A stretch of 64,000 bases of DNA from Planctomycetota bacterium (GTDB lineage: Bacteria > Planctomycetota > Planctomycetia > Planctomycetales > Planctomycetaceae): assembly GCA_014584345.1 (NCBI GenBank), contig JACTNB010000030.1, positions 124,001 to 188,000 of the forward strand, written 5' to 3'. Shown piece after piece: positions 44,253 to 53,557 of the stretch. The position numbers and the translations under genes were made by a program. The notes under the pieces are model-generated. The model was given only the letters and a program-made list of their open reading frames with translations. It ran no database searches and was not told the origin of the DNA. Numbering within the stretch: the stretch's first letter is position 1; every line of letters starts with the position of its first letter.

Positions 44253-46865
44253 ATGAATCGATTACGGACATGGAAATGTCTCAATCTGTTGCTTGCGATT
44301 CTGATGCCGCTCACTTCGGGCTGTACCTCGGGTGTCACTCGCTGGTGGTATTTGGGGAAGGAACGGCCCGAACAGGAGCATTATCGCCAGGCGGTCACGC
44401 AAATCAGCTATCCGGATGTGGCCCAATCGCAGCCAGCAGCCGTCGAAGAGACCGCCCCCCCGCGCACGATTATCACGCAGGAACGGGATGAAGTCTGGGA
44501 CTTATCGCTGCAAGAGGCGATTCATCAGGCCTTGATGAATAACGACGTGCTCCGTAGTTCGGCCCAGTTCTTGTCGCCCAACAATTCCCTGTACACCAAC
44601 CCGGCCAATGTCGCCTCGATTTACGATCCGGCCATTCAGGCCTCGGGCGTGTTGTTCGGTGGGGTCAGCGTGGAAGCGGCCCTGGCGGAGTTCGATACCA
44701 ACTGGACTAACTCCCTGTTTTTCACACGGAACGAAACGATCCAGAACTCCCCGTTCGGCGGGGGCGTGCAGGGAACGGCGTTCGAGGTCAATTCCGCCGC
44801 CTTCCAGACAGCCCTGAGCAAGCAATTCGCCTACGGTGCTCAGTTAACGATGAGTCACGACGTCAATTATTCCGACACCAATTCGCCAAATACCTTGTTC
44901 GCCTCGGTTTACACGGGCCGGGTACAGGCCGAATATCGGCAGCAATTGCTGGCGGGAGCAGGTCCGGAATTTGTCCGAGTGGCAGGCCCGCTCAGTCCTC
45001 AATTCGCGGCCATTGCCGGGGTCGGCAACGGGGTGCTGATCGCCCGCATCAATCAGGATATTTCCATTACCACTTTCGAGGCCAATATCCGCGATCTTGT
45101 GAAGGATGTCGAGGATACCTATTGGGATCTGTACCTGGCCTATCGCACGTTCGATACCGCCGTCACCGCCCGAAATGCCGCCTTGAGAACCTGGCGGAAT
45201 GCGAAATTCACCCAGGCTGCCGGAGGGAAGGCAGGCTTCACCCTGCAGGACGAGGCCCAGTCTCGCGACCGCTATTTTGAAACTCGCGCCCAAGCCGAAA
45301 ATTCCCTGGGGAATTTGTATGTGACCGAACAGCGCTTGCGGAACCTGATGGGCATTACCGTAAATGATCGAAAGATCATTCGTCCCGCCGATGCACCGGT
45401 GGCGGCACGCATTCATGCCGACTGGTACCACTGCCTGGCGGAGGCGCTCACGGAACGAGTCGAACTGCGACGGCAGAAATGGAATATCAAAAGCTTGGAA
45501 CTTCAGTTGGTAGCAGCGAAAAACTTCGCCCGTCCTCGTCTCGATTTCATCGCCCGTTACCGAGTGAACGGCTTCGGAGATAATCTGCTCGGTTATACCG
45601 ATGTCGATCAATTGGGAGGCGACCTCAACAATATGTACGAAAGAATCGCCCAGGGGGACGAGACCGGTTGGGACTTGGGCATGGAATTGAGCATGCCAAT
45701 CGGCTTGCGAGTCGCGAAAACCCAGGTGCGAAATCTGGAATTGCGACTGACCAAGGCCCGCAAAGTCCTGTCCGCGCAGGAACTCGAAATCAGCCACGAA
45801 CTGGCCGTCGCCTTCCAGGAACTGGAACGAACCTATGCCACCGCCATCTCCAACTTCAGCCGGAGACAAGCCGCACTGGATCGCTTTCGCATTGAATCCG
45901 CCTTGCTGGAAGGAGGGACGGGATCGTTTGATATGAATCTGCGTGCCCAGGAATCCCTGGCCACGGCTGCTGTCGCCTATCATCAAAGCCTGGTCGACTA
46001 CAACAAATCCATCGTCAATCTGTATTTCCGCAAGGGGACCCTGCTCAAGGAAGACAATATCCACTTGCTGGAAGGGCAATGGGATCCCGCAGCCTACAAA
46101 CAGGCTTATGCCCGAGCCAAGGCTCGCGCCAACGGCATCCCCGCGCCCCATCTGCAAACGCGTCCGCCGGCCTTCGCCGCGGATGGCGTGATCCCTTCGT
46201 ACGAATTCACGGCTCCAGAAGCCGCGGGCATGTCGCCTCAGACAGACGGGAGCTTTGAACTCGCCCCCCTGCCCGAGGAACTCCCCTTGCCTCTCCCGAG
46301 CGATGAATCCTTGAAAAAGCCCGCGGATGCCGACTCGCAAGCCCCGCCGGAAGTGCCCAACGTACCTGCCGAAACCACGCAAGGCGGTACCCGCGAAGTC
46401 AAACCCGCGGCTCCCTCCGTTTACTTCGAACAGCCCCCCTTGGCCGAACCTCCCTTGCCCAACAGGAAGGCCCAGGAACAGGGAAATGAAGTCCGCCTCC
46501 CCTTCCCCGCGGATAAATTCGAGCCTGTCAGCGCGAACCCCTTGCCCCCCGTGATACAACCCGTCCTTGCCCCTCGGGAAACTGGTCCATTCGAGAATCT
46601 GTTGCATACATTCCCTGCCCCAGGTGAACAAAATTCACCCGCAACGGAACAGCCAGGAGACTCGAAGGGAACCTCTCCAGGCTGGCAACTGCGGCAGGAA
46701 GGCTGGGGGTTAAACGACCTGCAGGGCGAGACGACGCGCATCACCCCCGTGGGAAGTTGGCAGGCTGCTTCTCCTGCAACTCCTTCCCCCAAGGCCCATA
46801 ACACGACCGCGGCAGGTCGCGTGGCGCTCGACATCGGCAAGGCGATTCCCGATTATCGCCCCTGA
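44253..46865 (+). CDS. TolC-like outer-membrane lipoprotein with long proline-rich tail
   Basis: 870 residues. N-terminus has a lipoprotein signal (LLLAILMPLTSGCTSG), lipid attached at the Cys. Residues about 75-610 are an outer-membrane efflux protein: helical repeats (ISITTFEANIRDLVKDVEDT, YWDLYLAYRTFDTAVTARNA) duplicated in the second half (VAKTQVRNLELRLTKARKVL), with beta strands between (YGAQLTMSHDVNYSDTN). Residues about 640-870 are Pro/Glu/Ala rich with no fold, unlike E. coli TolC. GGGGAG lies nine bases before the ATG; a TTG directly before it is not needed. No RND pump or adaptor is adjacent. Confidence 0.88.
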   Translation: MNRLRTWKCLNLLLAILMPLTSGCTSGVTRWWYLGKERPEQEHYRQAVTQISYPDVAQSQPAAVEETAPPRTIITQERDEVWDLSLQEAIHQALMNNDVLRSSAQFLSPNNSLYTNPANVASIYDPAIQASGVLFGGVSVEAALAEFDTNWTNSLFFTRNETIQNSPFGGGVQGTAFEVNSAAFQTALSKQFAYGAQLTMSHDVNYSDTNSPNTLFASVYTGRVQAEYRQQLLAGAGPEFVRVAGPLSPQFAAIAGVGNGVLIARINQDISITTFEANIRDLVKDVEDTYWDLYLAYRTFDTAVTARNAALRTWRNAKFTQAAGGKAGFTLQDEAQSRDRYFETRAQAENSLGNLYVTEQRLRNLMGITVNDRKIIRPADAPVAARIHADWYHCLAEALTERVELRRQKWNIKSLELQLVAAKNFARPRLDFIARYRVNGFGDNLLGYTDVDQLGGDLNNMYERIAQGDETGWDLGMELSMPIGLRVAKTQVRNLELRLTKARKVLSAQELEISHELAVAFQELERTYATAISNFSRRQAALDRFRIESALLEGGTGSFDMNLRAQESLATAAVAYHQSLVDYNKSIVNLYFRKGTLLKEDNIHLLEGQWDPAAYKQAYARAKARANGIPAPHLQTRPPAFAADGVIPSYEFTAPEAAGMSPQTDGSFELAPLPEELPLPLPSDESLKKPADADSQAPPEVPNVPAETTQGGTREVKPAAPSVYFEQPPLAEPPLPNRKAQEQGNEVRLPFPADKFEPVSANPLPPVIQPVLAPRETGPFENLLHTFPAPGEQNSPATEQPGDSKGTSPGWQLRQEGWGLNDLQGETTRITPVGSWQAASPATPSPKAHNTTAAGRVALDIGKAIPDYRP

Positions 46866-46918
46866 CGGTGCCTCGCAGCGGGCAGGAACGGTCGCGAAAG
46901 TCCCCTAAACGGGGGAAC

Positions 46919-46944
46919 GGGGGATGCAAATTGACCCATCCCCC
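46919..46944. other. Stem-loop after the TolC-like gene
   Basis: GGGGGATG and CATCCCCC are exact inverted repeats around ten bases. There is no T run, so it is a weak terminator or a 3' end structure. Confidence 0.45.
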
Positions 46945-47055
46945 TAAAAATCTGTTCGACAATTGTTGTTTCGACAATATAATCAGCAGTTGACGTTCCT
47001 TCGATCTATCGATTCCGCGGGCCATCGCGACCTGAACAATGGGGGTAAACCAGCC

Positions 47056-48297
47056 ATGATTAACTCTGCCAATCCTCACGTGATTGTCATCGGGGGCGGT
47101 CCTGCCGGCACGACCGCTTCGACCTTGATCGCCCAGCAGGGATATCGCGTGGAGTTGTTCGAGCGCGAGAAATTTCCGCGGTATCACATCGGGGAATCGC
47201 TGATTCCGGAAACTTACTGGGTGCTGGAACGGCTTAATATGCTGGAGAAGCTGAGAAACAGCCCGTTCATCAAGAAGTACAGTGTGCAGTTTGTCAACGA
47301 CAACGGGAAACTCTCCGCCCCCTTCTATTTCACCCAGCACAAGGACCACGAAAGTTCCCAGACCTGGCAAGTGCTGCGGAGCGAGTTCGACCAGTTGATG
47401 CTGAACAACGCGCGCGAACACGGCGTAACAGCCCACGAGGAAGTCCGCGTCCTGGATGTCCTGTTCGAAGGGGACCGGGCCGTGGGTGTGCAATATATGA
47501 CAAAGGACGGCCAAACACGCGAAATGCGAGCCGACGTGATTGTCGATGCCAGCGGCCAAAGCTCTCTGCTGATCAACAAGTTGAAATTGAAGGTCGCCGA
47601 TCCGGATTTGAACAAGGGATCGATCTGGACCTACTTCAAGGGAGCCGCCCGCGAGCAAGGAATCGACGAAGGGGCCACGATCATCATGCAACTTGAAGGA
47701 AAAAAAGGCTGGTTCTGGTACATCCCCCTGCACAACGACATCGTGAGTGTGGGCGTGGTTTCCGATTTCGATTACCTCTTCAAGGGACGGGCCGACCATG
47801 CCACCACGTTCCAGGAGGAAATGGACCGCTGCCCCGCGGTCAAACAGAAGCTCGCCCAGGCGGAACAGGTCGATCGCTTCTATGCCACCAGGGATTTCAC
47901 CTACAAAGCGCGACAAGCGGCGGGCGACGGCTGGGTGTTGATCGGCGATGCGTTCGGGTTTCTGGATCCCCTCTATTCCTCCGGTGTGCTGCTGGCATTG
48001 AAGTCTGGCCAGCTTGCAGCCGATGCAATCACCGAAGGGCTCGCCAAGGGAGATACCTCGAAAGCCCAACTGGGGATCTGGGAACACGATTATCTCATCG
48101 GCATGGACCGTATGCGCAAACTTGTCTGTGCCTATTACGAAAACCTGAACTTCGGGCGGTTCATGCGAAGTTACCCGCATCACAAGGGCGATCTGACCGA
48201 TCTGTTGATTGGCGACCTGTTCAAGGATTCCCTCGACAATGTCTTCACGTCGATCGAAGCCTGGAAAACTGAAGATGCCGAACAGATGATGGCCTGA
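47056..48297 (+). CDS. FAD-dependent oxidoreductase, halogenase-like
   Basis: 413 residues. VIVIGGGPAGTTAS (10-23) is the FAD-binding Rossmann motif. FEREKFPRYHIGESLIPETY follows, as in flavin-dependent halogenases and their relatives. W219-F-W221-Y-I223-P224 fits the halogenase WxWxIP motif, and F302-L-D-P305-L-Y-S308-S-G310 fits Fx2Px2SxG, a second halogenase signature. GDAFGFLDPLYSSGV ends the FAD domain. Many bacterial proteins with both motifs have no proven halogenation and some may be reductases. The ATG at 47056 has GGGGGT nine bases upstream. Convergent with the GT39 gene. Confidence 0.82.
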   Translation: MINSANPHVIVIGGGPAGTTASTLIAQQGYRVELFEREKFPRYHIGESLIPETYWVLERLNMLEKLRNSPFIKKYSVQFVNDNGKLSAPFYFTQHKDHESSQTWQVLRSEFDQLMLNNAREHGVTAHEEVRVLDVLFEGDRAVGVQYMTKDGQTREMRADVIVDASGQSSLLINKLKLKVADPDLNKGSIWTYFKGAAREQGIDEGATIIMQLEGKKGWFWYIPLHNDIVSVGVVSDFDYLFKGRADHATTFQEEMDRCPAVKQKLAQAEQVDRFYATRDFTYKARQAAGDGWVLIGDAFGFLDPLYSSGVLLALKSGQLAADAITEGLAKGDTSKAQLGIWEHDYLIGMDRMRKLVCAYYENLNFGRFMRSYPHHKGDLTDLLIGDLFKDSLDNVFTSIEAWKTEDAEQMMA

Positions 48298-48340
48298 CGT
48301 TACGGGCCCGGGGTTCGCCGGCCCCGCATGGTAATTCGCT

Positions 48341-49681
48341 TCAGGTCGCTTCCTCGATGTGACTTGCAGCGGGAGCGGCCCGACGCGGTGGCAGTGTGCC
48401 CCATGTGCACCCTGCCCAGACCGCGAGCACCGGCATGATCGGGGCTCGCATCCGCGCGTTCGTCCAGAAAAACAAATGGACGCAGGTCAGCGTGAGCACC
48501 AGCGCCAGGCCCGGCCACACGGCCGCCCGCGCGGCACGGTGCGATAAAATACGCACGAGCCCCACGCAGGCCAATCCATACACCGCCCCATAGAAACCGA
48601 TCAACACCCAGCCCGCGAACCGGGGTAACTCCCTTGCTTCCGGCCCCATCGGCAGAGGACTCCACAGCCGCGCCTGACGCAACAGGCAGGCCCGGAAGAA
48701 TCCTCCAGGATCATCTCGGATATGCTCCCAGGCCAGACGATATTGGGCCCGATCCCGCTCGAATTCCGTCCGCAGACCCTGGAGTTCGAGCGATGCGTTC
48801 ACTCCCCGCAGCCAGACCGGCTGACCGAGGCGATGATCGTCGGCGTAGTCTCCCCAGGTGATCCCCCAGGGCTGCCTCGCCACGGCCTCGTAAAATACGG
48901 GATTGTTGCCCAGCAGCAGCGTGTATCCGCCGTGAGTGGTCGTCAACTTGAATTCCCCCAGAACCAGCGCGTTTCTCACACCCCAGGGAAGAAGCACCAG
49001 CAGCCCAATCAGGGAGACCAGCAGCACCTCGGCAAGACCCGCCCGGCTTCGCGACCAGATCCCCGCGGCTGGTTTTTCCCCTCGGGCAGTCCACCAGGCA
49101 TCGATCACGTACAACACGCACAGTACCGCCGGCATGGGCAACGCGGCGGGACGACACAACACCGCCAGACCAAACAGGCCCCCCGTCAAACAGAGGTTGC
49201 CCCAGTTTCGCTGGCGCGCATACCGGCACCAGGCCCACAAGAGCCAGGCGGTCAACGCCGCGCTGGCAACCTCGGTCATCGGTTGCGAAGTGTAGCGGAG
49301 CAACAAGGGATCGCAAGCGACGATGGCCCCCGCCAGGCAGACCCCTCCACGAGGAATCCACTGCCGCGCCCATATCATCGTCCCCGCCACGCAGGCCAGC
49401 CCCAGAAATAGTTGCACCACCGCAATACCCAGCGAACCGGCCCAGGAGACGGGGAGCGACAACAGCAGGGGATACAGCGGTGGACGAAAGGCCGTAGGCA
49501 CGCTGCTTCCCGGCGTGCAGAATCCGTCTCCCGCCATGATCGCGGCGGCAATGCCAAGATACCCATCGCGATCCTCCGTCAATTCCGACCATTTGACTGC
49601 CAGCATACTGCCCCGCAGCAGCAGGGCCGCCAGCAGAATGCCCCAGAAACAGGCAAACCGGAAACGTGAAGAATCCCGCAT
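48341..49681 (-). CDS. GT39/ArnT-like polytopic glycosyltransferase
   Basis: 446 residues with about ten hydrophobic helices. The first loop carries SELTEDRDGYLGIAAAIMAG, placing acidic residues as in ArnT/PMT-type enzymes that use lipid-linked sugars. Further: FRPPLYPLLLSLPVSW, YTSQPMTEVASAALTAWLLW, WGVRNALVLGEFKLTTTHGG, and YTLLLGNNPVFYEAV. It probably transfers a sugar to a lipid or protein at the outer face of the inner membrane; substrate unknown. AGGGAT precedes the ATG. Confidence 0.82.
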   Translation of the reverse strand: MRDSSRFRFACFWGILLAALLLRGSMLAVKWSELTEDRDGYLGIAAAIMAGDGFCTPGSSVPTAFRPPLYPLLLSLPVSWAGSLGIAVVQLFLGLACVAGTMIWARQWIPRGGVCLAGAIVACDPLLLRYTSQPMTEVASAALTAWLLWAWCRYARQRNWGNLCLTGGLFGLAVLCRPAALPMPAVLCVLYVIDAWWTARGEKPAAGIWSRSRAGLAEVLLVSLIGLLVLLPWGVRNALVLGEFKLTTTHGGYTLLLGNNPVFYEAVARQPWGITWGDYADDHRLGQPVWLRGVNASLELQGLRTEFERDRAQYRLAWEHIRDDPGGFFRACLLRQARLWSPLPMGPEARELPRFAGWVLIGFYGAVYGLACVGLVRILSHRAARAAVWPGLALVLTLTCVHLFFWTNARMRAPIMPVLAVWAGCTWGTLPPRRAAPAASHIEEAT

Positions 49682-50250
49682 GTCATCCCTACCAAATGTG
49701 TTTCAATCCGCAATTCTCACATGGCCACGCAGGCTGGGACTCGCCCTCAGTCCACGGCACCGAGCCGCGGGGTTTCAGAAATACCGTCTGCCATCCTTCG
49801 ACGCTAGCGCGTGCGCGGCAAGTCGCAATTACCTGCGGCACGGCTCTGAAACCCGGCCCTCACGTACATGGGCGACGAGATCATGTTTCAAGGGATAAAC
49901 ATGAACATACTCGATGCACCGCTGAAGCCGCAATTGCGGACACCGTTCCCGGCCCAAGTTGCTGGGAATCCGACTCGCCCGCGGCACGGAAAAAAAGGAA
50001 TAACCACGGAACCACCGAGAAAAATGAGCGGCGGAACTAGCCGCGCCCACCAGGAAGCGGACCACGCGGGCGCGGCAACTTGCAATCACTCGTCCGGCAC
50101 ATGATCCACCGGAGTGGATTTCTATAGGAGTGATTGAGGCTCAAGCGTGGCCCGCTTCCTGGTGGGCGCGGCTAGTTTTTCGGGGCGATAAAATTCGGCA
50201 CGGCGGGCGCCGGATGCTCGGAGAATCGGCCTCGTCATTGCTCGTGGAAA
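49682..50250. other. Intergenic region with CTAG-family copy E, 569 bp
   Basis: Between two minus-strand genes. Copy E occupies 50037-50175. The rest shows no gene. Confidence 0.6.
50037..50175. repeat. CTAG-family inverted repeat, copy E
   Basis: Starts CTAGCCGCGCCCACCAGGAA and ends TTCCTGGTGGGCGCGGCTAG, 139 bp. The ends are exact inverted copies; relative to copy D the substitutions on one arm (GTC to ACC) are matched on the other, preserving pairing. Centre TCCACCGGAGTGGA equals copy A. Confidence 0.9.
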
Positions 50251-51201
50251 TCAGCCGGAAACTAGCCGCGACGATCCGGCGGCTGTGATTTCGTGAAGCT
50301 GGCAGCGTCCGTGCTTGCGGGACGCCTGGAGTGCCTGCTCCGCCTGTTTTCTCAGTTCCGCAAGCGGGTCCGCCGCGTTCTGAATATCCCGTCCTAACAG
50401 GGTAAAACCGAACGAAGCGGTCACGAACACCGATCGTCCGGTCTCGGGATTCACAAATTCATGACGCCGAATCGCCAACCGAGCTGCCTGCGCTCTTTCT
50501 TCGAGTGAACTCCGGGTGATCTCGGGCAGAAAGGCCACCAGCAAATCCCTTTCGACCTGGCAAAGCAGATCGGTTTCGCGCAGTTGCCGCAATACCAGCG
50601 AGGATATCTGCCTCAGAAATTCCGCGGCGGCTACCCTCCCCAGACGCTCCGCGAGCCTGGCATGCTGATCCAGTTGCACAAACAACACGCCATGAGCCTC
50701 GCACGCCTGCTCCCCCGCGCGGACCAGTAGGCGCAGGTTCTGTTCATACGCGACCGCATCGGGAAGGCCCGTCTGTGCATCCACATTGCCGCGTATCCAC
50801 TGGAGTGGACGGGAGCGGACATTGCGGTCGGCAATGGCATTCGTCTCGGGTTGCGCCGCATCGGCCGATGATTCCGATCGGGAGACCAGATTCGTGAGTT
50901 GCCCGGCCAATTTCTGGGAGAGGACCAGCAATCGATGGGATTGCCTGGGCAGCAGGGGATGATCGCCCGTTCGAGCCGAGAGCATGGCGCACGCCTTCTC
51001 GGCTCGATCCAGCAGGCCTGCCGTGTGCTCGAACAGTTTTTCGAAGCGTTTGCCAAGCCGCTGCAGCGCGGCTGCCTGATACCAGCGTTCGTACAGAATG
51101 CCAAAGGCAAAGCCGACCGCGGCGGCAACGGGCAAAGCCAACCCCAGCAACAGAACTTCCCGAGAAATCTGGGCAAGTATGATACAGGAATTAAGGGGCA
51201 T
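50251..51201 (-). CDS. Membrane-anchored protein with degenerate GGDEF domain
   Basis: 316 residues from the ATG at 51201; a TTG at 51228 is the only longer start. One N-terminal helix (VLLLGLALPVAAAVGFAFGI) with a short periplasmic end, a helical linker (about 40-120), then a GGDEF-like domain: NVDAQTGLPDAVAYEQNL is the start of such domains, but the place of the catalytic GGDEF loop reads CQVERDLLVAFLP. The substrate-binding Asn and Asp are also changed. It should not make cyclic di-GMP and may bind it or act as a partner. The 3' end of the gene runs into CTAGCCGCG, an edge of the repeat family. Confidence 0.8.
   Translation of the reverse strand: MPLNSCIILAQISREVLLLGLALPVAAAVGFAFGILYERWYQAAALQRLGKRFEKLFEHTAGLLDRAEKACAMLSARTGDHPLLPRQSHRLLVLSQKLAGQLTNLVSRSESSADAAQPETNAIADRNVRSRPLQWIRGNVDAQTGLPDAVAYEQNLRLLVRAGEQACEAHGVLFVQLDQHARLAERLGRVAAAEFLRQISSLVLRQLRETDLLCQVERDLLVAFLPEITRSSLEERAQAARLAIRRHEFVNPETGRSVFVTASFGFTLLGRDIQNAADPLAELRKQAEQALQASRKHGRCQLHEITAAGSSRLVSG
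50262..50275. repeat. CTAG-family end remnant inside the GGDEF gene 3' end
   Basis: ACTAGCCGCGACGA on the plus strand, overlapping the last codons of the degenerate GGDEF gene. It matches the first bases of copy F. Short, so chance is possible. Confidence 0.35.
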
Positions 51202-51475
51202 GATCGGTCCCACGGGCGAAAATTCCAACCCTGCTTGCGATGTCTGGCAGGCGGTGTATGCTCAAGCATAACATAGTATGCTCCAGCAGAACCCAGGGAT
51301 TCGCCACGGTCGTGGAGACAGCAGCCCGAACGGGAGCGTTTTCGCGATTGTATGGATCTTGGTCGTTGTAGCACGATTGCTCCACGGGTAATCCGCCAGG
51401 AGCTCGAAACTCCGGACTTATCCGGCAAAAAACTGCCCGCGATCGAGTGTATGCCACAACCCATTGAGGTGCCTT

Positions 51476-51970
51476 ATGAACATCGGTGACGAAGCTCCGG
51501 ACTTCCAGGAAATTACCCACACCGGAACCGAGATTTCCCTGCGGGAATTTCGTGGTAAACAGGTCGTGGTGTTGTTTTTCTACCCCCAGGATGGGACACC
51601 GGTATGCACCCGGGAAGCCTGCGGTTTCCGGGATGCCTATGAGGAATTCGCCTCCGCCGGAGCAGTGGTTATCGGCGTAAGTCGCAACAGCCAGCAAAGC
51701 CACCAGCGTTTCGCGGCCAATTACCAGTTGCCGTTCCATTTACTGTCGGATTCCAGCGGCAAGCTGCGGCAGCTGTTCGAAGTCCCCGATACCTGGGGCT
51801 TAATCCCCAGCCGGGTGACGTTTGTGATCGATCGGCAGGGGGTCATCCGCCACATTTTCAGTGCCCTGCTGCAGGGGGAAGTACACGTGCGGGAAGCATT
51901 AAGCGTGGTGCGAAAACTACAGGAAGAAGCGGCTGGCGAGATACCCGCGGACGACGAACACACCGCCTGA
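51476..51970 (+). CDS. bcp: Bcp/PrxQ-type peroxiredoxin
   Basis: Thiol peroxidase reducing hydrogen and organic peroxides, 164 residues. FFYPQDGTPVCTREACGF holds the peroxidatic Cys44 and the resolving Cys49 of the PrxQ subgroup, five residues apart. RVTFVIDRQGVIRHIFSA is the typical C-terminal strand. GAGG stands six bases before the ATG at 51476; the TTG at 51464 lacks a site. Single gene. Confidence 0.93.
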   Translation: MNIGDEAPDFQEITHTGTEISLREFRGKQVVVLFFYPQDGTPVCTREACGFRDAYEEFASAGAVVIGVSRNSQQSHQRFAANYQLPFHLLSDSSGKLRQLFEVPDTWGLIPSRVTFVIDRQGVIRHIFSALLQGEVHVREALSVVRKLQEEAAGEIPADDEHTA

Positions 51971-52209
51971 AGGGGCTTACCCTCCTCCGCATTTCCCGGG
52001 AATTATCCCGTTGATCCGGGCCGTTTGTGCCGATTGTATTGCGATTACGGGACACCCCGCGCGAGTCCACTGGCCAGTCTCGGCATGACTCCCGGTTTTC
52101 TTTGACTCTCGCCCTCCCGTGACGAATGCTTGCGGAATTCCGAAGTCTTGCGACGGTACATCGTTGGCATCGCGTCGAAACGTTCCTGTCCCAGCGGTCG
52201 TTATCCACC

Positions 52210-53373
52210 ATGATAGATTCCACAACCAGGACGGCGGGCTCCCTACGGATTCAGGTCCGCCAGCTCGATCCCCGCATTCTACATGGGCAGATCCTGAAAC
52301 GCTGGCAGACCCTCCTGGCAAACAGCCAGGCGGCCAACACATTTCTTTGCCCCGAGTTCGTGCTCCCCTATCTGGAAGCATTTCCGCGAAAGCAGGCTCC
52401 CCTGTTGCTTACGGGAGAAGATCGCGAGAGTGGCGAACTCGTCGGCCTGGGAGTCTTCGAGCCGACGAAAGGGACCAGGGCCTTGCCCTTGCCGCATCTG
52501 TTACCTTTACACTGCCATCATCAGTACCGGGACGGCATGCTGGTTTCCGCGACCCGCGCGGTGGAATTTTTTGACTCCCTGTTGAAGTTCATCACGGAAG
52601 AACAGGACGAATGGTTCGGCATCGAATTTCGTCAATTGCTGATCGATCAGCCCTGGGCCTTGCAATTGCGTCAGCAAGCCGTGGATTTTGGATGTTCGTT
52701 TCGCCTCACCCCCCGCTTTGCCTCGCCCGCGGTCCATCTGACGGCATTGGAGGCAGCCGGTCTGGAAGCGGGTTGGTCGTCTTCCCGCCGCAAGTCGTAC
52801 CGCCGCAATCGCAATCGAGTGGAGAAACTGGGTGCCGTCCGCATGCGTCTGCTGACGCAATACGCGGACGTGCTGCCTGGAGTGGAACGTTTCCTGAAAC
52901 TGGAACACTCCGGCTGGAAGGGGGCTCAGGGAACATCCCTGCTGAGCACGCCGCAGGAGACCGAATTCGCACGGAAGATGACCCGTGCATATGCCCGGGC
53001 GGGAAATCTGATTGTCTCCGAATTGTGGATTGGTGACGAGGTGGCGGCCTCGGCCCTCAACTTCAAGGCAGGCAATCAGCTCTACGCATTCAAGATCGGC
53101 TGGAATGATCGGTTTGCGGAAGTCAGTCCAGGGGTGTTGCACGAAGTCGAACTGATCCACAGCCTGCGGGAAACGTTTCCCGCGCTCGCCTGGGCAGACA
53201 GTTGTGCCTATGCCGATTCCTATCTGAATGGCGTCTGGACCGACAGCCAGACCGTGGGCGAGGGCCTGCTTTCCGCTTCGAAAATCGCTCGAGGCACGGG
53301 CAAACTGATGGCCAAGATCCGCCGACTGAAGCAATGGACCGTAAGGCAACTCCGTTCGCCGGAAACCCTGTAA
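52210..53373 (+). CDS. CelD/BcsL-family GNAT acetyltransferase
   Basis: 387 residues. Matches the CelD-like acetyltransferase family found near cellulose and other polysaccharide genes: TFLCPEFVLPYLEAFPRKQA near the N-terminus, SSSRRKSYRRNRNRVEKLGA in the centre, and LIVSELWIGDEVAASALNFK near the C-terminus, then FKIGWNDRFAEVSPGVLHEV. Predicted to acylate a sugar or peptide in the cytoplasm. An in-frame ATG at 52126 would add 28 residues without sense; neither start has a good ribosome site, so the start is uncertain. No polysaccharide genes adjoin. Confidence 0.82.
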   Translation: MIDSTTRTAGSLRIQVRQLDPRILHGQILKRWQTLLANSQAANTFLCPEFVLPYLEAFPRKQAPLLLTGEDRESGELVGLGVFEPTKGTRALPLPHLLPLHCHHQYRDGMLVSATRAVEFFDSLLKFITEEQDEWFGIEFRQLLIDQPWALQLRQQAVDFGCSFRLTPRFASPAVHLTALEAAGLEAGWSSSRRKSYRRNRNRVEKLGAVRMRLLTQYADVLPGVERFLKLEHSGWKGAQGTSLLSTPQETEFARKMTRAYARAGNLIVSELWIGDEVAASALNFKAGNQLYAFKIGWNDRFAEVSPGVLHEVELIHSLRETFPALAWADSCAYADSYLNGVWTDSQTVGEGLLSASKIARGTGKLMAKIRRLKQWTVRQLRSPETL

Positions 53374-53557
53374 CTCCCTTCGAATACGCCTGAAATCGCA
53401 AATTGCGAGCCTGCCACGGTAGTGGAGGCAACGTTTCCTTGCCCCCCCGTCGGCATTGATCCGCCAAATGTGTGTGGCACGATGAGCCCGATCCTGCTAT
53501 GCTGCGGGCCAGGAGCCTGACAAAACAAAAACGGATTTTAACAGCGTTTGTTGAATT

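Noticed and set aside
44844..46631. 595-codon open frame opposite the TolC-like gene
   Set aside because: Antisense shadow; composition unlike protein, and the plus strand is clearly TolC-like.
46741..48183. 480-codon open frame opposite the halogenase-like gene
   Set aside because: Antisense shadow of a gene with intact FAD and halogenase motifs.
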